Shown in pieces: positions 26,885 through 35,749 of a stretch of 64,000 bases of DNA. Both the position numbers and the translations under genes were made by a program. The stretch is from CBDBND01 sp965207985 (GTDB lineage Bacteria > Pseudomonadota > Alphaproteobacteria > Rhodospirillales > Rhodospirillaceae), in NCBI GenBank assembly GCA_965207985.1, contig CBDBND010000035.1:889658-953657 (forward strand), given 5' to 3'. The first letter of the stretch is position 1. Every line of letters begins with the position of its first letter. Under the pieces are notes generated by a model. The model had not been told where the DNA came from and ran no database searches. It was given only the letters and a program-made list of their open reading frames with translations.

Positions 26885-27748
26885 AGTCGATCCTGAAAGA
26901 CGCGGAGATTCTCTGTAATAGACTGTTATTGCGGATCAATTTTGTTGGCAATGGTGGTTCGGAATCGCCGGATTTTCTATACTGCAAGGCCGGTTCCTTG
27001 CAATTTCCGGATCAAAAAATGCGCCCCACATCAGCCAATGACGTCCCTTCTTTAGATCTCTTCCGCACCGCGCTTGAGAACATTCTCGATCAACGGCACG
27101 AACTTTAGCCTGCATGCCCCGGAGGTGGAGTGCATCGGCAAGGGCAAGGCCCACAAGCGTTATGAGTTTGGTGTCAAGGCCAGTATTGCAACGACAAACA
27201 GGAGCAACTTTATCGTTGGCGGCATGGCGTTGCCGGGGAATCCCTTTGATGGGCATACATTGCCAACAGCGTTGGAGCAGGTGCGCCGTTTGACAGGCTG
27301 TGTGGTTGAAGAAGTGTTTGTGGATCGTGGCTACCGTGGCCATGGCGAGGAAGCATCAAGGGTGTACATCTCGGGTCAACGGCGTGGCATAAAAACACAA
27401 CGGCTGAAACGGTCACTGAAACGGCGTCAGGCGATTGAACCGGTTATCGGCCATCTGAAATCGGATGGACTGTTGGGACGCAATTACCTCAAGGGTACTG
27501 AAGGTGATCGCATGAATGTGGCACTGGCCTGTGCCGGCCATAACCTAAGACTGATCCTGAAGCGGCTCAGAATTTATTGCGCCCGCATTTTGGGCGCTAC
27601 GTTGCTCCGGGACATGATCGGATTGCATGGAACGCGTCTTGCGGCGTCAATCATCCGATGGAAGCGACGGATGGCGTGGCAGACTGAACCTAACAGCACA
27701 CATCTAACGCTCGTAGTGGTATGAAAAACGGGTTCTTCAGGATCGACT
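26885..27748 (+). mobile_element. Internally deleted IS5-type insertion sequence, 864 bp
   Basis: The ends are inverted repeats AGTCGATCCTGAA/TTCAGGATCGACT, flanked by a direct ATTT repeat (26881-26884 and 27749-27752). The element interrupts a formyltransferase gene and its precise excision restores that frame. The transposase gene inside is broken, so this copy cannot move by itself; a full-length relative elsewhere could mobilise it in trans. Confidence 0.88.
27019..27724 (+). pseudogene. IS5-type DDE transposase with deletion of its N-terminal/middle part
   Basis: A short N-terminal piece (27019-27109, MRPTSANDVPSLDLFRTALE, ending HEL-stop) resembles the start of IS5-type transposases. 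It is fused out of frame to the C-terminal half, which reads on from about 27104: SLHAPEVECIGKGKAHKRYE, VDRGYRGHG and KRRQAIEPVIGHLKSDGLLG, with the catalytic Asp in VDRGYRG and Glu in AIEPVIGH. About half of the expected protein, including the first catalytic Asp, is missing. Confidence 0.82.
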
Positions 27749-28290
27749 ATTTATGATGGAGCAACGCGTTTTGGCACAACAGCCCATCGCATGACCGATG
27801 TCATTGATGGGGGTGAAATCATCGGTACCGAGTTTTTTGCAATTGGACCGAACATCGATCGCTTTACATTGGACAGCCTGGCGTTCGAAGCAGTTCTTCG
27901 GCTGTTTCAGCAGCTCAGTCCCCAGCTAACCGATTTGGAGAATGAAATTGCTCCCTCTGGTGAGGTCTGGACCGGAAAAGCAAAAACAAAAAAAGACTTC
28001 GACAAATTGTGTGAACTTCCGGCCGACCTCTCCGAAAGTGAGTTTCAACGCCGTTACAGAGCCGTCGGTGAAGGACCCAATCACGCCCTCTTTTTTCACC
28101 TCTTTGGCCACCGCTTTCGTCTTGAAAACCAAAGAGACCAAGACACGGTCTACCGGGGCGGTCACGCCACTCCAGACCGCGGCAGCACCTCCTCTTAGCA
28201 ACGACTCGTCTGAGTTATGCGTTACTGAATCGGCTGGTGCAAAACCGGCCCGCCAGCCTTTGGGCTGGTGACTCCCAACCCGTGTCCCTT

Positions 28291-28326
28291 ACCGCGCCGC
28301 CTTTTAGAAGACGGCGCGGTCTTTTT
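28291..28326 (+). terminator. Rho-independent terminator
   Basis: A 9-bp GC stem ACCGCGCCG/CGGCGCGGT with further pairing inside (CTT/AAG), followed by CTTTTTC. It lies 92 bases after the formyltransferase gene and ends that unit before kdpD. Confidence 0.85.
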
Positions 28327-30276
28327 CTCGATTCAATAGGTGAATGTGGCATCCCATAGCAAAGTAGGTCACCATATCCGCACCCAAGACAAGTCGGTTG
28401 CACGATGAACGAACAAGGTCCTATCACCGTCTCGCAGCGTACCAGGCCCGACATATCGCTTCGCACAAATGCTGGCGGCGTGGTCGCTGTGATTGGTGCT
28501 GGCGGTCTTGATGCAGCAACTGTGCGTGAAGTTCACTGGTTCGCGAAGGAGTCAGGAGAACCCCTCACCATCTATTTAATCGCGCCGTTGAAACCTTGGT
28601 TGAGTGCGTTGGTGACTCCACAAGCCGATCAAATAAAGCGTCTTGCTGACCGGCTCGGGGCTGAATTGGTTATTGTTTCGCCAAAGGACGCGGTTTCTCG
28701 AATTGTCGCTGATTGGCAGAAGAACAAGCCCGTCAGCGTGGTGTTCGGACCCAGAAAACAGTGGCCGTGGGATGTGGGCCTCAATCGGAAAACTGTTGAT
28801 CAGCTCAAATCGGTTGCAAAAGACCTCAATATAGTTGCGGAGGCTGAAGCGTCTGTCACGACGCACAGTGCGCCGCTGCTGGCCTGGCGATTAGATCGCT
28901 TTCGTCCCTGGTATCACGACTACGTAGTCAGTCTTTTTTCCGTTTGCATCGCAGCGCTGGCGGTCCAGTGGCTTAAGAATTTAATGCCGGCGGAAAATCT
29001 ATCCATCGTTTTCCTTACGGCGGTCATTTTTAGTGCAACGGCATATGGCTTTGCAGCCTCGTTATTTTTGTCCGTCGTGAGCGTCATTTTGTTTGATTTC
29101 TTTTTTGTTTCTCCCACATTCTCGTTCTCTCTTAGCTCACCTGACAACATTCTGCTGGTCATCCTGTTCATCTTGGTGTCGGGAATTACCAGCAACCTTG
29201 CTGGACGTCTCAGAGACCAGGCGGATGCGGCGCAGTCTAGGGAAGGCGAATCTCGTGCACTGTTCCAGCTGATGCGCGATATCGCCACATCAGATACTCC
29301 AGAAGACACCTATGAGGTCGTGGCCCGGCAATGCGCCGGATTGTTCGACGCAGAAACTGTCGTACTCGTTCCCCACGGCGGTTCAACCCTTCCTTCAGAA
29401 CCGCATGACGTTACGCGGCAGCCAGACCCTGACGCCAAGAGACAAACAGAATCGAGCACGCTCCAACCGGTCTATCCCGCCAATGCAGGACTAAGCGGTG
29501 ATGACATCGAAGCAGCACGATGGGCATTTGCCCACCAACAGGAATGTGGCAGGGGAACCGACAAATTCACCATTCTCGAGACCTTTTATCAGCCGCTTAT
29601 TACGGCAAACGGTGTTGTTGGCGTGCTTGGTTTTAAAAAATTCGACACCAATTTGATCAAACAGAAAAATTTCCAACGGATGCTCGATTCGGTCTGCAGA
29701 CTTGCCGCTGTTGCTGTAGAACGCGCTCGTCAGGCACAAGAATTAGAAGACACCCGCGTTCTTTCTCAGACCGAAAGTCTGCGCTCTGCGTTGCTGTCTT
29801 CCATTTCACACGACTTCGGAACACCGTTGGCGTCAGTGATCGGCTCGGCTTCTAGTCTTTTGTCGTACGGCGACCGTTACACGCCAGACGTGGTGCATGA
29901 CCTCTTGTCAACAATTCTCGAAGAAGCAGAACGGTTAAACAAATTCGTCAATAACCTTCTTCAAATGACAAGAGTTGAATCGGGCGCATTGGTTCCCAGC
30001 CTTCAATTGGCGGATGTTGATGACCTCATCGGCACGGTTTTGGATAACGCACATAGACGGGTCGAACAGTACGAATTGTATGTCGACGTTGCCGAGCGAT
30101 TGCCTTTGGTCAATATCGACTTTGTCCTTATGGAGACCGTACTCCAGAATTTGCTGGACAACGCGTGTAAGTATTCCCCACCAGAAACGGCAATCTCGAT
30201 CAGGGCCTACTCTGAAGGTGAGACAGTCGTTATTGATGTCAAAGACCAAGGGCGCGGTATTGCCGCTGAAGACTTA

Positions 30277-31207
30277 GAGCCTGACCGAAAAAGAATTGAG
30301 TGGAATCAGTCCCTTGTGATTCCCTTGTTGTGTTCGCCAGCAAGGAGGATAACAAGATGTGGACTGACGCCACTCGTGAGAAATATGAGCGCGAGGCGCA
30401 CCGCTACGCAAGCGATCTGAGCGATACCGAATGGTGCGTGATCGAACCCCATATGCCGCCCGCAAGGGCTCTGGGCCGCCCGCGCAAGACGGATATGCGG
30501 GAAGTGATGACCGCGATCCTGTACATGGCCCGCAGCGGCTGCCAGTGGCGCATGCTGCCCGGCGAGTTTCCGCCGCGCAGCTCGGTTCAGTACTATTTCT
30601 ACAAGTGGCGCGACGACGGGACGTGGCAGGAGGTCAACCGGGCGCTTCTGGCGCGCACCCGCGAGGCCGAGGGGCGGGCCGCTGCCGCGACTGCCGGGGT
30701 GATCGACAGCCAGTCGGTGAAGACCACGGAAAGCGGAGATCCGCGCGGGTTTGACGCGGGTAAGAAGGTGATGGGCCGCAAGCGCCATATCGTGGTGGAC
30801 ACTGGCGGGCGGTTGCTCGGTGCCGTGGTCCACGAGGCTGACATCCAGGATCGCGACGGTGCGCCGTCGCTGCTCGCCGAGGTGGGGGCGTGGTTTCCCG
30901 GGGTCGGCCATATCTTCGCCGACGGCGCTTACGCCGGCCCTAAGCTGGCCGGGGCGCTGAAGAAGATCGGCGACTGGGCGCTGGAGATCGTCAGGCGCAA
31001 CGACAAGGCGGACGGCTTCGTTGCGCTGCCGCGCCGTTGGGTGGTCGAACGCACCTTCGCATGGTTCGGGCGCAGCCGCCGCCTTGCGAAGGACTTCAAG
31101 GCGACCGTCGAGAGCGCCCTTGCCTGGCTCCTGATCGCCAGCATCCAAGTCTTCATCCGTAGACTAGCAAGGTTATGAAAATAAACGATTCTTTTCCGGC
31201 CAGACTC
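30277..31207 (+). mobile_element. IS5-family (IS1031/IS427-like) insertion sequence, 931 bp
   Basis: The termini are imperfect inverted repeats (GAGCCTGACCGAAAAAGAAT and, read inward, GAGTCTGGCCGGAAAAGAAT). They are flanked by a 3-bp TTA duplication (30274-30276, 31208-31210), as expected for this subgroup. It appears intact, with one complete transposase gene. A decayed second copy lies in the scar at 11.5 kb, also joined to TTA. Its higher GC content than the surrounding kdpD suggests recent arrival. Confidence 0.93.
30357..31178 (+). CDS. IS5-family transposase (DDE)
   Basis: A 273-aa protein from ATG 30357, which has AAGGAGG 8 nt upstream. The N-terminal DUF4096-type domain includes LSDTEWCVIEPHMPP, GRPRKTDMREVMTAILYM and GCQWRMLPGEFPPR. 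The catalytic DDE residues are in GVIDSQSVK, IFADGAYAG and VVERTFAWFGRSRRLAKDF. It looks complete and potentially active. A long antisense frame across it is only a GC-rich shadow. Confidence 0.93.
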   Translation: MWTDATREKYEREAHRYASDLSDTEWCVIEPHMPPARALGRPRKTDMREVMTAILYMARSGCQWRMLPGEFPPRSSVQYYFYKWRDDGTWQEVNRALLARTREAEGRAAAATAGVIDSQSVKTTESGDPRGFDAGKKVMGRKRHIVVDTGGRLLGAVVHEADIQDRDGAPSLLAEVGAWFPGVGHIFADGAYAGPKLAGALKKIGDWALEIVRRNDKADGFVALPRRWVVERTFAWFGRSRRLAKDFKATVESALAWLLIASIQVFIRRLARL

Positions 31208-31413
31208 TTAGGCGCTGTGTTTGATAAATTTTTCCGAGTCAGGGCGCGAGACCGAAAAGTCGCAGGTACAGGTCTTGGCTTAGCCATTTGCCGAGGCATA
31301 TTGGAAGGACAAGGCGGAACGATTGAAGCGTTGAGCGATGGCTTGGATCATGGCACGACGATGCGTATTCGCCTGCCTGCAGCCGAACCTGATTTAATGG
31401 AACAAGATTAGAG

Positions 31414-31908
31414 ATGTCGCCAGTTGAATCCGAAGCGCCCGGCGCAAAGATCATGATCGTCGATGACGAACCCCAGATCAGGCGTTTTTTGCGCGCCAGT
31501 TTGACAGCGCATGATTACCAGGTTGTTGAAGCTGAAGACGGCAAGGGCGCTGTTAAAACCTGCACATTGGAAAAGCCCGACCTTGTCGTTCTCGATCTGG
31601 GCCTCCCTGACATGGACGGACTTGAGGTTATCTCCAGCATACGGGAATGGTCGCCCGTACCGGTGATCGTTTTGTCCATTCGCTCTGACGAGACAGACAA
31701 GGTGGAGGCTCTGGACCGGGGTGCAAATGATTACGTCACCAAGCCCTTTGGTATGGGAGAGCTTATGGCCCGTGTTCGGGCGGCTTTGCGCCAGAGTGCA
31801 GGCTCCGAATCAGGTGGTGATCCCGTTATCAGCGCCGGTGCGGTAGAAATCGATATGAGCAAACGGCGCGTGGTGGTTAACGGGTCTCCCGTCCGGCTCT
31901 CGCGTAGG
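31414..31908 (+). pseudogene. kdpE: KdpE-like response regulator lacking its DNA-binding end
   Basis: The receiver domain is complete (MIVDDEPQIRRFLRASL, phospho-acceptor Asp in VVLDLGLPDMDG, IVLSIRSDE, YVTKPFGMGELMARV) and resembles KdpE. The OmpR-type winged helix is cut after NGSPVRLSRR, where EYDLL and about 60 more residues should follow. From about 31906-31909 the sequence belongs to the minus-strand sigma gene, and the frame runs on as unrelated codons to a stop at 31947. It starts 3 bases after the kdpD stop, as in a kdpDE operon. Confidence 0.82.
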
Positions 31909-32234
31909 GTGTCAATGGCTGACATGGTCTCTTTGAGAAAGATGTGATGAACCTGTGATGCGCGTTGGACACGGTCCTGCCCACTTTCAACTTGTTTGAC
32001 GTAGCGGCGGGCAACGGACTCACGCCGTTTCTGGCTGATGAAAATGTTGCGCATCATGGTAAACAGCCATGACTTCATATTCGTACCGGCCTCAAAGTAA
32101 TCCTTTTTGCACAGGGCAAGTTCAACACAATCCTGAACAAGGTCGTATGCGTCGTCTTCGGACCGCGTGAGCGAACGCGCAAACCGGGTAAGATCGGGGA
32201 GCAGCGATTCAAGCTCTGTGTGAAATGCGGTCAT
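31909..32234 (-). pseudogene. ECF-type sigma-70 factor lacking region 4
   Basis: The gene starts at ATG 32234 with CGGAGG at 5 nt. Region 2 is intact: LPDLTRFARSLTRSEDDAYD, then LVQDCVELAL and NMKSWLFTMMRNIFISQKRR. The linker runs to FLKETMSAIDTL, after which the sequence switches at about 31909 into the reversed kdpE gene. Region 4, which binds the -35 element, is therefore missing and the product should not direct normal promoter recognition. No anti-sigma gene is visible beside it. Confidence 0.8.
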
Positions 32235-32620
32235 GTCAGCCTCCGTTTTTTCAACTCGGGAGGCGCAGGACACTCAATAGTCCGGATCGATCTGGTGGGC
32301 TATCGCGTGCCCTGCGCCTTTTTCCGAGGCTGACGGTCGCGCGAAAGGCCGTAAAAGAGCTATGTGGATTGCCCCTCAAACTCATAAAAAGGGCATAAGA
32401 AATACCGTGGCAATTCTGTGATCCCGGCGTATTGAGGCCTAGCGCCAGGTGTTTCTAGATCCGCTTAACTAGTTGATTTTTATGGATTTATATTGAATAC
32501 CACCGGTCGTCACAGGGGCAGCGCCACCCCCTCTTAAGGGCATAAAAAAAGCATAAAAAAACGGCCCCTATGAAGCCGAATCTCTGCATGCACATTCTCA
32601 GTTGGAGACGATTGCGAAGG
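32235..32620. other. Intergenic region, no gene recognised
   Basis: About 390 bases between the truncated sigma gene and a small membrane protein. It contains AT-rich tracts (GGCATAAAAAAAGCATAAAAAAA near 32538-32560 in two short repeats) and several GGGCATAA occurrences. No open frame, tRNA or convincing terminator was found. It presumably carries the promoter of the sigma gene. Confidence 0.5.
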
Positions 32621-32926
32621 TCAATGCCGCCGCCGGGAAACGGGACAAAAAGGCGCTATGAAAAGCGCTGTTAATCCACAAACGATAAAGACATTGGCAA
32701 AAACCTCAAGGGAAAAGACGGTTGATGGTGAAGCGTAGGGATTCTCCGCCAAAAGGCTTATCACCACGGCTACCGCCATAAAAAGGAGCCCGACATAGAG
32801 AAAAGGATGGGCTGTCGTATGATCGTTCCTACCTACCATACCCAACAAATGCTCAATGTGTTTGTTGGGTTGCACAAAAACGCCACATTCCGCACAAGCG
32901 ACAGAAAACGCCCTTTTTAAGCCCAA
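32621..32926 (-). CDS. Small two-helix membrane protein, hypothetical
   Basis: Up to 101 aa with two hydrophobic segments (FLYVGLLFMAVAVVISLLA and VFANVFIVCGLTALFIAPFC) and a basic C-terminal tail. A start at the internal Met (MVGRNDHTTAHPF) would remove the cysteine-containing N terminus and give about 72 aa. No family recognised; it lies 11 bases upstream of the tannase-like gene's 3' end region on the same strand. Confidence 0.4.
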   Translation of the reverse strand: MGLKRAFSVACAECGVFVQPNKHIEHLLGMVGRNDHTTAHPFLYVGLLFMAVAVVISLLAENPYASPSTVFSLEVFANVFIVCGLTALFIAPFCPVSRRRH

Positions 32927-32937
32927 AATCTGACGTC

Positions 32938-34512
32938 TTAAGGCGTCACACGCTCAAAACTGCTCCAGTGATTGACGTCTCCTAAGCCCTTGTAGCGCGC
33001 CACATCCGGATAAGGATACGTGGGTCTAGACCGTTTCACGGCACTTTGAGGAGGGGGAGGATTCACGCTCAAGAAAGGGTGGGTTTCTTGCTTAAGGTCA
33101 TAGGCAATGAGCTGATCCGGTGCGACGCCGTTTTCGACCCATTCTTCCAATGCGGATAAGGAATCTACGAGATCCGGCGCGTCTCCGCCGGCGCAATGAC
33201 CGACTCCCGGGAGCATGAACAGCCGGTAAAAGTCCGACACCACCTCTCTTCCGCCCATGAACCGTTCCACATCAGCCAGATAATCGATGATCCCGAGCGG
33301 CGGTACGGATTGATCTGACCAGCCTTGATAGGAAATCATTTTCCCACCTCGGGCGGCAAAGGCTCGTAAATCAGGATTGCTGGCATAATTTAGATGACGG
33401 TTGTAACCCATGCGCGGTGGATCAACGTCAAAGTCCAACATCTCGGGTTGCCATGACGGGCCTGGATCTTCTGCAAAGGCGAGATAACGGAAGAACTCGC
33501 TACCAAACCCGTAATAGCTAGACGGTTGACCTTCGTCGCCGATATATGCAGGGCTCCAATTCAACTCGGATCCGTACATGGGCGTTGCTCTATAAAGCGC
33601 CTTACCCTCGGAATTTGTAGCCCCTCGATAGATTCGTCTGATTGCCTCGACTTCCGGGCCGGTAAAACAATCATCACCAGGACGTCTTCGACATTGCATG
33701 TCAGCGGGATCAAAAGTGCATTGTCGTGGATCCTCGATAAGCCCATCTTCAAGTCCGTCGAGCCCGTCACAGGTTCCGATGACTGCATCATGCAGCAAGG
33801 GGAGCTTCGATGCGGGGAGGATCGGTTCGCCGTCTTCGTCCAAATTGGCTAGGGCGCTCCAGATCAAATGCAATCCACCGCCAGAACTGACACCTGCAGG
33901 AGCAGCAGCGATGATGCCGTCAAAATCTTGAGGAAACCGTTGGGCCGAAATGAGCCCTTGCCGCCCGCCGGTGGAGCAGCCGCGGAAGTAAGAGCGTTCG
34001 ATATCTTGCCCCATGGCCGTCTCTACGATGGCCTTGGCTGCTTGAATAGTTGCGTGTGTTGCCCGGTAATAGAAATCGATTTCGCCCTGTGGATTGTTAT
34101 ATGCCCATTTGCCGTCAAGTGCCGTGCTCTTGTGGCCTAAATCCGTCGCCACACAAGCATAGCCCCGAGCCAAAGCGTCATCGCACCTGGCGATGATGAA
34201 TGTATAATTGCCGCAGAATCCTCCACAGCCCTGCATCAGCAGCTTTCCATTCCAGTTATCTCGAGGAATCCGAAGCTCGAAACCAATGCTCGTCGAGATA
34301 TAGCCCTCAATTTGGCAATAAGCGGGTGCAGGCGTTGCGGCCGCAATATCACCTACTCTTATGATATGCGTTGGTGCATCGGGAATTTGTGAGAAGTCCT
34401 GGGCTCGAATGGCATCACACGATAACGGCTGTGCTTGGGTAGGATTGATTGACAGAATCAAAACGAAAGTCATCAGCACAGCTGGACATAGCCCCGATTT
34501 CAAATGCCTCAT
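32938..34512 (-). CDS. Tannase/feruloyl esterase family protein, secreted
   Basis: The protein is 524 aa from ATG 34512, with GGGAGGTG about 8 nt upstream; the frame extends to 34704 without support. The signal peptide is HLKSGLCPAVLMTFVLILSI followed by NPTQAQP. The alpha/beta-hydrolase nucleophile is in RGCSTGGRQGL, the acid in YQGWSDQSVPP and the His in MLPGVGHCAGG. Paired cysteines (GCGGFCGNY, and the CDGLDGLEDG calcium-type loop) fit the family. These enzymes cleave aromatic esters such as gallate, ferulate or terephthalate-type esters; the substrate here is unknown. Confidence 0.9.
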   Translation of the reverse strand: MRHLKSGLCPAVLMTFVLILSINPTQAQPLSCDAIRAQDFSQIPDAPTHIIRVGDIAAATPAPAYCQIEGYISTSIGFELRIPRDNWNGKLLMQGCGGFCGNYTFIIARCDDALARGYACVATDLGHKSTALDGKWAYNNPQGEIDFYYRATHATIQAAKAIVETAMGQDIERSYFRGCSTGGRQGLISAQRFPQDFDGIIAAAPAGVSSGGGLHLIWSALANLDEDGEPILPASKLPLLHDAVIGTCDGLDGLEDGLIEDPRQCTFDPADMQCRRRPGDDCFTGPEVEAIRRIYRGATNSEGKALYRATPMYGSELNWSPAYIGDEGQPSSYYGFGSEFFRYLAFAEDPGPSWQPEMLDFDVDPPRMGYNRHLNYASNPDLRAFAARGGKMISYQGWSDQSVPPLGIIDYLADVERFMGGREVVSDFYRLFMLPGVGHCAGGDAPDLVDSLSALEEWVENGVAPDQLIAYDLKQETHPFLSVNPPPPQSAVKRSRPTYPYPDVARYKGLGDVNHWSSFERVTP

Positions 34513-34702
34513 GATGCTGCACCTCCCTGATCCCTGTAATATTGAAGCAATTTTATGCCTCCCATTCTGCCAACGGAAGTTTGAGAAATGACCAAGGCGC
34601 GGTCGGTTTACTTGGGGTGGGTGTTGTGTTCGATCTGGGAACGATACAGGAGGGGGCAGAAGAGCTTCAGGCTCCAATTTATCGATGTGACGGAGACGCA
34701 CC

Positions 34703-35719
34703 ATGAAAGTTTATGAAGTCGGCGATCAAAAGGGCATTGAGTCCCTACGGATGGTGGACCGCGATGAACCGACGCCAGGCCCAGGGCAAGCCCTTGTAAA
34801 ATTCCACGCCCATTCCTTGAATTATCGCGACTACATGGTGCTCAACGGCTGGTACGGGCCACCAAAAGCAGAAACCTTGATTCCGGTCAGTGATGGCTCG
34901 GGAGAAGTGGTTGCCTTAGGGGATGGCGCCAGCGGCGTCTCTGTGGGTGACCAGGTTTGCATTAGTTTCTTCTCGGCTTGGATGGATGGGCCATTGGCCC
35001 CCCAATACTTTGGGTCCGATCTCGGTGGCGGCACCGACGGCACGTTGGCGGAAATGGGTGTCTTCCCGGCAGACGCATTGGTCAAATTACCGGACTCTTT
35101 TTCCTATGCCGATGGATCCTGCCTCCCCTGCGCCGGGGTGACCGCATGGAATTGCATTGTCGAGGCCGGCAGAGTTAAGGAAGGCGACACCGTTCTTTTG
35201 ATGGGAACAGGTGGGGTGTCCTGCTTTGGTATTCAAATCGCTGCAGCGAAAGGCGCCAAATCCATTGTGACATCGTCAAGTGATGACAAGCTGGCAAAAG
35301 CCAAAGCCCTCGGTGCGGAACATGGGATCAATTACAAGAAGGCGGAAAGCTGGCCTAAGGCGGTACTGGAAGTAACGGGTGGCGCCGGCGCAGATATCAT
35401 TATTGAAGTCGGAGGTCCTGCGAGCCTGGAACAATCGTTCGAGGCGGCGGCATTTAACGGCCGGATCCACCTCATCGGTACTTTGGCCGGTGAGGCACAG
35501 GGCCCTCTCAACACCATGCCGCTCCTAGGTAAAAACCTGAATCTCCGCGGCGTCGCTGTGGGCAGTAAGAGAATGCTGCAGGATCTGGCAGCAACCCTAG
35601 ACAACGCCGGATCAAAGCCGGTGATCGATAAAGAATTTGCCTTTACAGATGCCGCTGATGCCTTCCGTCATATGGAAAGTCGGTCTCATTTCGGTAATAT
35701 CGTCATCACCCACGACTAA
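34703..35719 (+). CDS. Zinc-type alcohol dehydrogenase family protein (MDR), copy 1
   Basis: A 338-aa NAD(P)-dependent medium-chain dehydrogenase/reductase. The GroES-like part carries HSLNYRDYMVLNGWYGP and VPVSDGSGEVVALG-type IPVSDGSGEVVALGDGASGV. The Rossmann part carries LLMGTGGVSCFGIQIAAAKG. The Cys/His zinc ligands of classical ADH are not evident, which suggests a quinone reductase/enoyl reductase-like activity. It is followed after 30 bases by a paralogue of the same length. Confidence 0.88.
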   Translation: MKVYEVGDQKGIESLRMVDRDEPTPGPGQALVKFHAHSLNYRDYMVLNGWYGPPKAETLIPVSDGSGEVVALGDGASGVSVGDQVCISFFSAWMDGPLAPQYFGSDLGGGTDGTLAEMGVFPADALVKLPDSFSYADGSCLPCAGVTAWNCIVEAGRVKEGDTVLLMGTGGVSCFGIQIAAAKGAKSIVTSSSDDKLAKAKALGAEHGINYKKAESWPKAVLEVTGGAGADIIIEVGGPASLEQSFEAAAFNGRIHLIGTLAGEAQGPLNTMPLLGKNLNLRGVAVGSKRMLQDLAATLDNAGSKPVIDKEFAFTDAADAFRHMESRSHFGNIVITHD

Positions 35720-35749
35720 CACCGGGTCAAACCCGGGCAGGAGGACGCC

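Larger units (their letters stand above)
26602..28198 (+). pseudogene. Formyltransferase-family protein, split by an IS
   Basis: The 5' part is 26602-26884 and the 3' part is 27753-28198. Joined without the IS and one ATTT copy they give a continuous frame of 242 codons, reading ...LFPSCFAIYDGATRFGTTAHR... across the join. The N-terminal part shows the formyl-transferase block YNFHPGPPDYPG, equivalent to the HPS/LLP region of methionyl-tRNA and phosphoribosylglycinamide formyltransferases. The 3' part has the conserved Asp in THRMTDVIDGGEII-like TAHRMTDVIDGGEII. It is shorter than Fmt (about 310 aa) and lacks its C-terminal domain, so the substrate is unknown. In its current state only the first 94 residues plus a stop are made. 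Confidence 0.8.
28405..31411 (+). pseudogene. kdpD: Short KdpD-like sensor histidine kinase, split by an IS5-family element
   Basis: Coding parts are 28405-30276 and 31211-31411. Removing the IS and one TTA copy gives a continuous 690-aa frame across ...GIAAEDLGAVFDKFFRVRAR. Domains in order: a USP-like segment (about residues 25-145), a four-helix DUF4118 membrane domain (about 172-262), GAF, HisKA with SSISHDFGTPLASVIG, and HATPase with LLDNACKYSP and DQGRGIA. After the IS come the G2 box GTGLGLAIC and the C terminus. The N-terminal KdpD sensor domain of about 350 residues found in canonical ~895-aa KdpD is absent. Only a protein lacking the end of the ATPase domain can be made now. No kdpFABC is visible in the window. 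Confidence 0.85.

Noticed and set aside
30306..31148. A 280-codon minus-strand open frame opposite the IS5 transposase
   Set aside because: It is antisense to a complete DDE transposase in GC-rich DNA, has no start signal and no recognisable domain; it is a composition shadow.
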